DNA of 64,000 nt from NCBI GenBank assembly GCA_963693285.1, contig OY848926.1, positions 5,936,501 through 6,000,500 of the forward strand. The letters are read 5' to 3'. Shown here in pieces: positions 52,051 through 64,000 of this stretch; the first letter of the stretch is position 1, and the number at the start of each line of letters is the position of its first letter. The position numbers and the translations under genes are program-made. The notes beneath the pieces were generated by a model that saw nothing but the letters and a program-made list of their open reading frames with translations, made no database searches and was not told the origin of the DNA. The stretch is from Xestospongia muta (lineage: Eukaryota; Porifera; Demospongiae; Haplosclerida; Petrosiidae).

Positions 52051-53312
52051 ATGGACATTGATGTTGATAATTATAGTCCTGTAGTTATAGACCTTGGGTC
52101 GGGGACATGTAAAGTTGGACTTGCAGCAGATAATGCTATTCCAAGGGACAATGGTTCCCCAAACAGACCTTGTACTGTAATACCATCAGTAGTAGGTCGA
52201 CCAAGAGGAATGGTAAGAGTGGATGTTAGAGTAGCTTTACTATTTTTTTGTACAATAGGGAGTGATGGTTGGTATAGGACAGAGGGATTCTTATGTGGGA
52301 CATGAAGCTCAGAACAAAAGAGGTATTCTTTCTATAAAACGTCCCATTGAGTGTGGCATAGTGACCAACTGGGATGACATGGAGAAGGTGGATCTAACTG
52401 ACAACTTATTCTGATTATAAATTTCCTACTCCTCCCATCTAGATTTGGCATCATACCTTTTACAATGAGCTTCATATTGCTCCTGAGGAACATCCAGTCT
52501 TGTTGACTGAAGCTCCTCTTAACCCCAAAGCTAACAGAGAAAAGATGACCCAGATTATGTTTGAAACATTCAACACTCCAGCTATGTATGTAGCTAATGC
52601 AAGTGTTCTGTCTCTTTTTGCTACCGGAAGAACAACAGGCCTAGTTGTTGATTGTGGTGAGAGTATAACATACACTGTTCCAGTTCATGATGGAGCCTTA
52701 CTCCCTTCTTCTGTGGACAAGAGTTATATTGGAGGTAGAGACTTAAATATGTACTTGGAGTTATTATTGGAAGACCGTGTTAGTTTGGACTATGACACAA
52801 AACAGATCATATCTGACATCAAAGAGACACTATGCTACGTATCTAACAACTATACTTACGAAATGGAAAATTTTTCTACAGAAAAGGGAAAAGCTAGCTA
52901 CAAGTTACCCGATGGTCAAGTCATCGATATTGAAAATGAGAGATTCCATTGCCCAGAGGCTCTCTTCCAGCCATCTTTATTGAGTATAGACTCTGCTGGT
53001 ATCCATCAAACTACTTACAACTCCATCATGAAGTGTGATGTGGACATCCGTAAGGATTTATGTGACAACATTGTTCTCTCTGGTGGTAGCACCATGTTCC
53101 CTGGTATCACTGACAGGATGCAGAAGGAGATCTCTATTCTTGCTCCTCAGACAATGAAGATCAAGATCATTGCTCCATTAGAACGTAAATATAATGCATG
53201 GATTGGTGGTTCTATCTTGGCTTCTCTATCTGCCTTCCAACAAATGTGGATTTCAATGACAGAATATAATGAAATTGGTCCATCAATTGTTCATCAAAAA
53301 TGTATAATGTAA
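52051..53312 (+). CDS. Divergent actin-like protein 3
   Basis: Three exons: 52051-52212, 52259-52387, 52443-53312; 386 residues. The first intron splits the D-loop region and is absent from genes 1, 2 and 4. An insertion of about nine residues ([12 protein letters not shown]) sits after the first phosphate loop ([16 protein letters not shown]). The second loop is strongly altered ([12 protein letters not shown]): Asp154 is kept, but His161 reads Tyr and Gln137 reads Ala ([10 protein letters not shown]). The C-terminal part is more actin-like ([20 protein letters not shown]). It ends HQKCIM instead of HRKCF. Confidence 0.95.
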
Positions 53313-53817
53313 AAACACATTGAATTCAAATGAGAGCATTTGTTGGCCAGATAATCTATTTTTAGCATCATGTATGATGTAATCCTTTTGCCTAATTTAA
53401 ATTTTATTGTTTCCTTTAATTCGAAGACCACAACTATTTTAAATTTTAATATCACAATAATACCATCATTGATAACATCATGATAATTATAGCAATTACA
53501 TGATTCAACAGATATAAGTACCAGAAGGACAATATCAAGTAACTAGTCCATTATTAAATGTTTAATCATATAATGTTGTGTTACTGCTCAATTTGCCTCT
53601 AACAGAGAAAGGGACACTCTTTTTGAGGCAATGTAGTTGACAGGACCAGATTATATATTTTATTAGAAAAAATCCTGAACTGTGCGAGCACAACTTTAAT
53701 AAGATAATATCTATTTTTAGAATCATTAGATGTAGTGTGGAATTATTAAAATAAATCAAAATTACTTAGTTGAGGACAAAGGGTATCATGGAATGATTCA
53801 GCAACTCTTCAATTTCT

Positions 53818-53827
53818 CCTTATATGG
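53818..53827 (+). promoter_or_regulatory. CArG box 1 (SRF-type site)
   Basis: CCTTATATGG, an exact CC(A/T)6GG match, 396 bp before the start of actin-like gene 4. Confidence 0.7.
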
Positions 53828-53986
53828 TATTTTAGAGCATAAAGTATGTCCAGTCAATAACTGCAATCGGAGAGCAAAGTTCTATTTTTAGTATCATTAA
53901 AATGTAATATGGAATTTTAAAAATAATTTAATACTTACTTGAGGACAAAGGACATCATGGAGTGATTCAGCATCTCTTCAATTTCT

Positions 53987-53996
53987 CCTTATAAGG
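53987..53996 (+). promoter_or_regulatory. CArG box 2 (SRF-type site)
   Basis: CCTTATAAGG, an exact CC(A/T)6GG palindrome at the same place in the second repeat unit, 169 bp after box 1. Confidence 0.7.
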
Positions 53997-54147
53997 TATT
54001 TTTGAACACAATAATGTGTAAAGACAATATAAAATAGAACCAGTAAACCAAATGCTATTTTTAGCATCATAATGACGCAATGTGAAATTCTAATAATAAA
54101 CCTACTCGCTTGAGGACAAAGGTTAGGATTCATTTCCTATTACCTCT

Positions 54148-54157
54148 CTTTATAAGG
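54148..54157 (+). promoter_or_regulatory. CArG-like element 3 / TATA-like
   Basis: CTTTATAAGG at the same place in the third unit, one base off the consensus. At 66 bp from the ATG, it could also act as the TATA element (TTTATAAG). Confidence 0.5.
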
Positions 54158-54222
54158 CAGTAGATCTAGCTGAGAAGACCAACCAGAAACACATTAAGAT
54201 ATCCTTCATTTAATAAACTAAT

Positions 54223-55337
54223 ATGGCTGCTAGTTGCTCACCACCTAAAGGTCCTCTTCCAGTTGTCATTGATCATGGCTCACAGACAACTCGTGCTGGG
54301 TTCGCAGCTGATCGGGCTCCACGAGTTACCATACCAACTGTAGTTGGTCGTCGTGGCAATGAAGTTTTTGTTGGTGATGAGGTTAAGGACAAACCTGATT
54401 TGTTACTTGAATATCCTATTGTACGAGGAACTATTACTAATTGGGAGGCCATGATAGAGGTATGTACCTGTAATTAAGATATTAATTATTTGTTTATTTG
54501 TAGATCTGGAGGTACATATTCAAAACTCTTAATGCTTCACCTGACAAACACGCAATACTTCTAACAGAAGCTGCCTGCGTTACTAAAGCTGACCGAGAGA
54601 AGATGACACAGATCATGTTTGAAACCTTCAATGCCACTTCCATCTACTTGGCAGATCAAGCTATATTGTCACTATATGCCAGTGGTTATACTGAAGGATT
54701 TGTCCTCTCCTCTGGATACGGTGTAACTCAACTGGTTCCTTCTCACCAAGGTTTCCTGGTTGCTAAGGCCAATGCTCGTCTTGATCTTGCTGGTTCTGAT
54801 ATGACAGAATACCTTATGAAATTGCTCACAGAACGTGGCATCCAGTCTGTCTCTACTGACATTGCTCGCTCAATTAAAGAGACCCTTTGCTATGTAGCTT
54901 TAAATTTTGATCAAGAAGTACCAGAAGACAAGTCGTACAAGCTACCTGGTGATCAGGAGATCACTGTGAATACCGAGAGGATTCGCTGTCCTGAATACTT
55001 CTTTAAACCAGAGAGCAATGTTGTTCAGATGATGAAAGATTCCATTACCAAATGCTCTGAGGAGACTGGGATGGATCTGAATACCCTCTATTCTACTATT
55101 GTCCTCTCCGGTGGTAACACCCTCTTCCCTGGGATGGTTGAGAGGGTACAAAAAGAGCTTCAAGCAATAGCTCCAGCTGGTATTGTTGTCAAGGTCATAT
55201 TAGCTGGTGGTGGTATTAATAGCACATTTATTGGTGGATCTATCTTGACATGTCTGGAAAAATTCCAGACAATGTGGATTACGAAACAAGATTATGACAC
55301 CAGTGGTCCAGCCATTGTTCACACTAAATGCGTCTAA
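54223..55337 (+). CDS. Highly divergent actin-related protein 4 without D-loop
   Basis: Exons 54223-54459 and 54504-55337; 356 residues. N terminus PVVIDHGSQTTRAGFAADRA has the first phosphate loop altered. After VVGRR the sequence jumps to GNEVFVGDEVKDKPDLLLEY, so the DNase-I-binding loop (actin residues about 40-52) is missing. The second loop reads LSSGYGVTQLVP: Asp154 is Ser, Asp157 is Tyr and His161 is Gln. The adenine-side region is ILAGGGINSTFIGGSIL instead of [18 protein letters not shown]. The C terminus is WITKQDYDTSGPAIVHTKCV. Loss of the D-loop and catalytic residues predicts a protein that neither polymerises nor hydrolyses ATP normally; this is inference from canonical actin. 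It is preceded by CArG-type elements. Confidence 0.93.
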
Positions 55338-55506
55338 TTGACATACATGTGACAGTGACTTTCTTAACCCTGTCATTTTCAAAATATTTCAGAACTAATT
55401 GTCTAATTTTGTTGCAATAATCCTTTTAAAAAGACTTTATTAATATCCAACAATATCCAATAATATACAACAATAATATACAAGGTGACAATGATATGAC
55501 AATATT

Positions 55507-58660
<3,154 letters not shown>

Positions 58661-58763
58661 AACTGCTTACACCCGATACTACACGTGCTTGAGCCCCAAA
58701 GCGAGTATTGTTAAGGGGTTAAAATTAACCGTCAGTAAAGGGTTAAAATAAGGAACTTCCATC
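58661..58763. promoter_or_regulatory. Shared divergent promoter, RRN3 / COX11
   Basis: Only 103 bp between opposing ATGs. It contains an E-box CACGTG (58682-58687) and two direct copies of GGGTTAAAAT (58716-58725 and 58740-58749); the same 10-mer lies in the IFT27 upstream region on the other strand. Confidence 0.65.
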
Positions 58764-59967
58764 ATGTTCAGTATTTTAAGAGCTCAAGGTCATTCTTACT
58801 GTCATCATTTTAATTATATTCCATGGAAAACTATAACTCATAAATCACATGGCAGTCACGTGCTACTATCAAGGACGATATGGTTGAACATAAAAACCTT
58901 AACCCCAGCAAGACAGCCATTGACTAAGTCTACCTGTTTCACTAATCTGTCTTCTTCTCAATTAAGGACAAATTGCTTTATTTGGAGTCCATATTTATTT
59001 AAATCATTTTCCAGTCACCAACGTCAATCTGCTAACCAACACACAGTAACTTATATGATAGCAGTAGCCATTATGGTAGTAGGTTTGTCATATGCAGCTG
59101 TACCACTATACCGGTTGTTCTGTCAGGTTAGACTGGTTTAACTGGTTTAACTGGATATATATTCTAGTTACCTGTAGGCGTCTGGTTATGGAGGTACTGT
59201 TAATATTGTGGACTCTGGTCAGAAAATTGAACAGATGTCAGCTGTTGAAGAGAGAGAATTGACAATAAGGTTAGTTTGTTCTTATATAGATATGTTACCT
59301 ATTGGTGATAGGTTTAATGCTGATATTAGTGCTGGTATGAGATGGAAATTTATACCTCAACAAAAGGAAATTAAAGTATTAGTTTAAATCAGATCTTATT
59401 TGAATCCATCCATCCATCCATCAACACATTTATTCATCCATCCATCAAACCATTTATTCATCCATTTATTAAACCATCCATCCATTAATACATTTATTCA
59501 TCCATCTATTAAACCATCCATCCATCGACACATTTATTCATCTATCCATTAAACCATCCATCCATTAACACATTTATTCATCCATTTATTAAACCATCCA
59601 TCCATCAACACATTTATTCATCCATCCATCAACACATTTATTCATCCATCCATTAAACCATCCATCTGTCAACACATTTATTCATCCATCCATTAAACCA
59701 TCCATCCATCAACACATTTATTCATCCATTAACATTTCATATTTCCTTATATCTACCCATCCATCTATCCATTCATCCATTTATCTATCCATCTATCCAT
59801 TCATTTTTGTAGTTGGTCCCTGGAGAGACCGCTTTAGCATTTTACACTGCCATTAATCCTACAGATGAACCTATTACTGGAATAGCCACATATAATGTAT
59901 TACCATTTGAAGCTGGACAGTATTTTAATAAAATACAGGTGATAATATATTTATATTTATATTGCTG

Positions 59968-60010
<43 letters not shown>

Positions 60011-60298
60011 GCTTTTGTTTTGAAGAGCAAAGATTAAACCCAAAAGAAGAGGTTCACATACTATGTATCCATTCTATTACACTATCTATCCATTCTATTA
60101 CATCATGTATCCATTCTATTACACCATGTATCCATTTTACATTAGGTGGACATGCCTGTCTTTTTCTATATTGATCCAGAGTTTGTAGAGGATCCCAGTA
60201 CAGCTAAAATAGACACCATAACTCTCTCATATATGTTATTTGAAGCTAAAGATGAAGACACTATAACATTACAATTACCACAAGTTGGAAGAACATAA
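58764..60298 (+). CDS. COX11: Cytochrome c oxidase assembly protein COX11
   Basis: COX11 is a mitochondrial inner-membrane copper chaperone that delivers Cu to the CuB site of COX1. Exons: 58764-59126, 59178-59269, 59312-59375, 59813-59938, 60010-60051, 60146-60298; 279 residues (human 276). A long Arg/Ser/Thr-rich presequence is followed by one membrane helix (YMIAVAIMVVGLSYAAVPLY) with RLFCQ after it; then the intermembrane-space domain with WKFIPQQKEI, ETALAFYTAINP, YFNKIQCFCFEEQ and DPEFVEDP. CFCFEEQ holds the copper-binding Cys pair and is encoded at the start of a 42-nt exon. Confidence 0.96.
59390..59810. repeat. Minisatellite in COX11 intron 3
   Basis: About 400 bp of variants of ACATTTATTCATCCATCCAT-TAAACCATCCATCCATCA, itself built from the ATCC/TCCA tetranucleotide that recurs in several introns here (for example near 35580 and 43750). 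Confidence 0.85.
59970..60007 (+). repeat. (CT)n microsatellite ending in a COX11 3' splice site
   Basis: About 19 CT units end in CAG at 60009, directly before the exon encoding the copper-binding CFCFEEQ. Confidence 0.9.
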
Positions 60299-60561
60299 AA
60301 AAAATTTATTATTTTTATGCACAAAATACTTTCAATTATAACTTTATCTCTTTAAATATCAATGTTGCTGTTTATGTCTCTATGTAATGGTTACTGAGCA
60401 ATAATTTCACAAGTATTTCTTTATGTACACATGGTTTGTTTACACATGGACACTACTGTCCACAACCACAAGTTAACTTAGTAACTATGCTTTGATGTAA
60501 TTACATTATACTCCAGAGGAAGTATAAACATACCTTTGTCTGTAACAGAGTTTACTTCAAA

Positions 60562-61529
60562 ATGGCAGCAGAAGGTAAGATAAGACTATAGAAACTCACT
60601 AATACTTCTAGGTTATTAGTGTTTATTTATTTACTGTTGTTCTACTTGTGTCTGAGTGTGTTGTTGCTCTACAGCTAAAGAACCTCTTCTGTCTGGCTAT
60701 GAAGGTGGAATAGTTTTACGTGAAGAGTCACCTCCTGTTTTTTGTCATCAAATTGCTTCAGAATATCATCCAGCATCTCATGTTGTCATCTCACAACAGC
60801 ACCAAACAGAAAATGACAACACTATATCTCAACAGGTCATCCATTTATCCATCCATTGTCAGACAGTCATTTATCCATTGTATATATATGTAGATCCATA
60901 TTTGATTCATTTTCTATAGTCTGAAGTCAGCAATGTTCTATTTCCAAGTCGTCCAAAAAATCACCTTTTATTATCTCTGTTTGTTTTATTTTGTTGTTTC
61001 TGGCCGACAGGTATTGTTGCACTAGTCTACTCATGTCGTGTAAGTTATTAAAATACTAAAACTAAAGATACATCAAACAAGCAATGTTAGTACTACCTAT
61101 ATAGGAGCAGTATATTTATGTATAACTTGTAATTTGAAAGTGGTTATTCTGAGTTTATTTTAGTACTTACAATGTTGTTAGTATATAAATATTAGGATTT
61201 TTGCTTGTTACTATATTTAGAACACATTTGCTTGTTACTATATTTAGAACTTTGGCTGTATAGAGATCTATTATTGATAATTATAATTTGAACATAGTTA
61301 CATTCATAAACTATCAATTAAAATTTGTAATTTGATTGTTATCTTTGTTATATAGGTTAATAATCGATATATAGCTGGGGATTTTGCCGGAGCACAAGAC
61401 TCCTCCCAAAAAGCATTTTATTGGGCTAAACTCTCTATAATTGTAGGTGTGGTCACAGCTATTGCAGGTGCAGCATTCCCAGCTATTTTTTTCTTAATTA
61501 AAGTTATAAATAAATCGTATACTCGTTAA
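60562..61529 (+). CDS. CD225/dispanin family membrane protein
   Basis: Dispanins (the superfamily containing IFITM, PRRT2, TMEM91 and SYNDIG1) are small proteins with two C-terminal hydrophobic segments that stiffen or tether membranes. Exons: 60562-60574, 60675-60835, 60920-61039, 61356-61529; 155 residues. A soluble N-terminal region (about 70 residues, His/Gln-rich) precedes the CD225 domain: LLLSLFVLFCCFWPTGIVAL, VYSCRVNNRYIAGDFAGAQ, then the second segment LSIIVGVVTAIAGAAF. The double Cys before the Pro and the GDxxGAQ loop are the family hallmarks; in IFITM such cysteines are palmitoylated. The subfamily cannot be assigned. Start: a 13-nt first exon (MAAE-G). Confidence 0.9.
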
Positions 61530-61683
61530 ACTCAGATCATCTGTGTACTGTTACAATATTTATATGTTCATTAGTGTTGTGTCTGTTACCATCAATACAT
61601 GTTATCACCATATATTATGAGATATTATTATTTATAGACATAATATCTTTGAAAGATATAACAATTTACTTTAAATTTACTCA

Positions 61684-61840
61684 TATTGAGTAACTAAATA
61701 TAGTGGAGCTTATATTTAGTAACTAAGTACAATGGAGCTTATATTTAGTAACTAAGTACAATGGAGCTTATATTTAGTAATTAAGTACAATGGAGCTTAT
61801 ATTTAGTAACTAAGTACAATGGAGCTTATATTTAGAATTT
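61684..61840. repeat. 29-bp minisatellite downstream of the dispanin gene
   Basis: About five copies of a 29-bp unit (TAACTAAGTACAATGGAGCT plus TATATTTAG). Intergenic. Confidence 0.9.
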
Positions 61841-62007
61841 ATTAGCAAGTATGTACATTGATGATTAGTTTAATTCAGTCATCCATTCACTAACTATATA
61901 CATGGACTATTTATCCATTATGTATCAAAGTGAAGAAAAGTTTATGAGAATTAACTACTGCTGTGTATTTTACATACTATAGTTTTGTAAACAATTATTA
62001 TCAGCTT

Positions 62008-62375
62008 TAATGAGATTCATGACACATTAATGTATATTTAATAAGTTGATAACTTATTATAATAAGTCACCAAATCTTGAGCAGAAGTGCTTTGAAACAA
62101 ATTATGTATTAAATATAAAAGAGCAGGTAACCAAGTCAGGTTGGGCACTGTTGTGTTGCAGACCAGCGTCTGCTCCATCATAACCTCTGAGGTGGTTTCC
62201 AGCATACTCATAAGAGTACCCCTACAGGGTGGACTAGGATACAGCTGGTTGTCTTAGCAGCCAGAGCAGTAGGTTAGCTCTAATTAGAAATCCTGGATAC
62301 TAAATAGGAGGCCCCCACAGGGTGAGTTTGGTTAGGTCATTTGACTCGCCATAACAACATCTGTTTTTTTTCTTT
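62008..62375 (+). mobile_element. Dispersed repeat element, copy 2
   Basis: Diverged relative of the element at 14369-14860: the same start (AATGAGATTCATGAC, then ACATTAAT), TGTGTTGCAGACCAGCGTCT, CATAACCTCTGAGGTGGTTT, CCAGCATACTCATAAGAGTA and GGACTAGGATACAGCTGGT, and a T-run end after 62364. The 3' third differs from copy 1, so the family has at least two 3' variants. Confidence 0.55.
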
Positions 62376-63110
62376 TTCATTTTATCTTCTTTTGCAAACA
62401 TGTATTTTGATTTAAGTTACTTTAAAGTCAATATAGTTATTACATGTTATAAATAGTCTTAATAATATCCAAATTATAGTAATAAATGTACATCCATAAT
62501 GATTGTTAACTCATCTCACATGCAATAGTATATCACACACATGCACACACACAAATATAGCAACCTTGTATAATTAGTCATTGTTTTTCTGTCTACAAAG
62601 ATCAAATGACATAAGATAGATAATTCCCAACAAGATGCTAAATTACCTTTAATGATAAATGTGAAATTTATAAGCAAGTGTCAATAATATTATGTACGTA
62701 CCTTAAGTTTCAATCCAGGACTAAAAGTAAATTGTACAAGTGTTCTTGTAATATTCTTAGGCCCAGATTACCCACACTTTAAGTGAAAATTTCTAATAAT
62801 ACTTTAAGGAAAAGTGAAACTGCAATAAATCACTATAACATAGAATATAATACTGGAATTGACTTAGTAATCCACTTATTGCGGTAAAAACATCCTACAT
62901 TACCTCCTCCATTTAAACTACTGACTATATTATCAAATAAAGAATATTAAGTCACATTAGTTACAATACAAATGTGAAATAAATAATTACAATGGTGTCA
63001 TAATAATGCAATCTAGAGAAGCCCTAAAACTGTTTATTGTGGTGAGTGGATGTTGTATATTTTATACATAGCTTTCAGTTTGTTGTCACTCCCTCAAGTT
63101 AAACCAAAAG
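62376..63110. other. Intergenic region upstream of membrane-protein gene D
   Basis: 735 bp, A+T-rich. No ORF, repeat or RNA gene recognised; presumably includes the promoter of gene D. Confidence 0.5.
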
Positions 63111-64000
63111 ATGTCTCTTTTCTTATTTGCTCTCCTTCACTCTCTCTTTATCCCATTATCTGGTAAGTATATTATAAAGTCGATGTCATATATTATATTT
63201 GTACATGTACTATTACTATAGGGAACTCTTGTACTGAAGGGTTTATGGACTATGAACTGTTACAACACAAAGCTGAACAGTTACAGACCTGTAATAACGA
63301 TTGTAATGGACCTCTTAATAATAATAAGATGGGAAGTGGCATGTGGATAATGCCTTCCTACTACTTTTCTTGTTCTGGAAATATCACCAGTCTTTTACTT
63401 GGTGGAGATCTGAGATTGGATGAAGACAACCATCCTACTATTTCCCTTTGGAGTAGACAAGGAGGAAGTACAGTTTATAACAAAGTAGCTAGCAGTGGTA
63501 GAACATTATCACTTGATCCATATAATTTTAGTACCTCTGGTCCATTACTATATCATTTGTCAGAACCATTACAATTTGAGTCAGGACAAGTACTTGGACT
63601 AAGACACTATGATGGCATATTACGATTGTATTATATTGATAATAGTGACCATGCAATAATATATAAGTTTAAAAACAATTTCATTAACTCTAATACTATT
63701 GACACATCACAAGGAAGCAATGTCCATAATGTAGAACACAAAGAAGTGTTGATATATCCAAAAACAGGTAAATACATTTCATTAGTTAAAATATTACATG
63801 TTCTTTATTCCTAGATACACCACAGTGTATTAATGGATTTCCAAACGAAACTACAGTGATAACCAAATCAACAGATATTACAAATGTCATAAAATATCAA
63901 AATAATACTACAAGATATTTTCTTGATCTTCATGTTACATGTGATGGTCATGTGACACATATAATTGTTGGAGGAAGAATTGGGACAGGTAGCAATGAAC
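63111..64000 (+). CDS. Member D of the novel membrane-protein family, 3'-truncated by window end
   Basis: Exons: 63111-63162 (signal peptide MSLFLFALLHSLFIPLS), 63222-63767 (module 1), 63815 onward (module 2, open at the window end). Module 1 follows the family order: CTEGFMDYELL, PSYYFSCSGNI, ISLWSRQ and GQVLGLRHYDG, again on a phase 1-1 exon. Module 2 starts CINGFPNETTV and reaches LHVTCDGHVT. It resembles member A in having at least two modules, but sequence identity is low, so this is an older paralogue more than 30 kb from the A-C cluster. Whether it has the same membrane helix cannot be seen. Confidence 0.7.

Larger units (their letters stand above)
53313..54222 (+). promoter_or_regulatory. 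Upstream region of actin-like gene 4 with a threefold repeat of about 165-170 bp
   Basis: From about 53755 the sequence consists of three diverged copies of one unit, each containing GAGGACAAAGG (53772, 53939, 54111), a pyrimidine-rich CTCTTCAATTTCTCC-type stretch and then a CArG-type element, followed in the first two copies by CTATTTTTAG(T/C)ATCAT. 53313-53750 shows nothing recognisable apart from another TATTTTTAGCATCAT-like motif. Confidence 0.7.

Overview
The window is animal nuclear DNA: A+T-rich, densely packed, with nearly every gene split by short GT-AG introns (many 45-70 bp) and rich in (CT)n/(GA)n microsatellites. The gene set (EPAC, SNX14, RRN3, COX11, KATNIP, IFT27, CCP110, a dispanin, septin, unconventional myosin), the tiny introns and a repetitive family of single-pass membrane proteins that I do not recognise from other animals suggest a demosponge, probably Amphimedon-like. 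That assignment is an inference; I could not run a search. I rebuilt the genes exon by exon from splice sites and reading phase, and the complete models close in frame.

Layout. 1-6.2 kb: 3' part of an unconventional myosin (+). 6.4-23.3 kb: a run rich in centriole/cilium genes: CCP110 (-), an EF-hand/septin fusion (+), IFT27 (-), a 5'-incomplete N6AMT1-like methyltransferase (+), a repeat-rich gap with two facing copies of a dispersed element, DNAJC11 (-) and KATNIP (+). 23.8-31.4 kb: three tandem genes for secreted-signal, single-pass membrane proteins with a shared ectodomain signature; about 2.7 kb of DNA was duplicated together with antisense copies of the last three SNX14 exons. 31.5-36.6 kb: SNX14 (-). 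36.7-44.0 kb: the cAMP-regulated Rap exchange factor EPAC (+). 44.0-49.4 kb: no confident gene, but a TATA-type promoter with a small ORF, a perfect hairpin, a 24-bp in-frame repeat and a 1.9-kb array of a 71-bp unit carrying splice-site consensus sequences. 49.5-55.3 kb: four divergent actin-like genes in tandem, the last preceded by three spaced CArG-type elements. 55.5-58.7 kb: RRN3 (-). 58.8-60.3 kb: COX11 (+). 60.6-61.5 kb: a CD225/dispanin protein (+). 63.1 kb to the end: a fourth, more divergent member of the membrane-protein family, cut by the window edge.

Themes. Five gene pairs are head to head across 103-342 bp and probably share promoters (CCP110/septin, IFT27/N6AMT1-like, DNAJC11/KATNIP, SNX14/EPAC, RRN3/COX11). 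CCP110, the septin, IFT27 and KATNIP all belong to the centriole, ciliary base or cilium. The membrane-protein family is the best candidate for an undescribed system: modular phase 1-1 ectodomain exons, near-identical transmembrane/cytoplasmic exons, and two possible cytoplasmic tails per gene carrying short tyrosine motifs.
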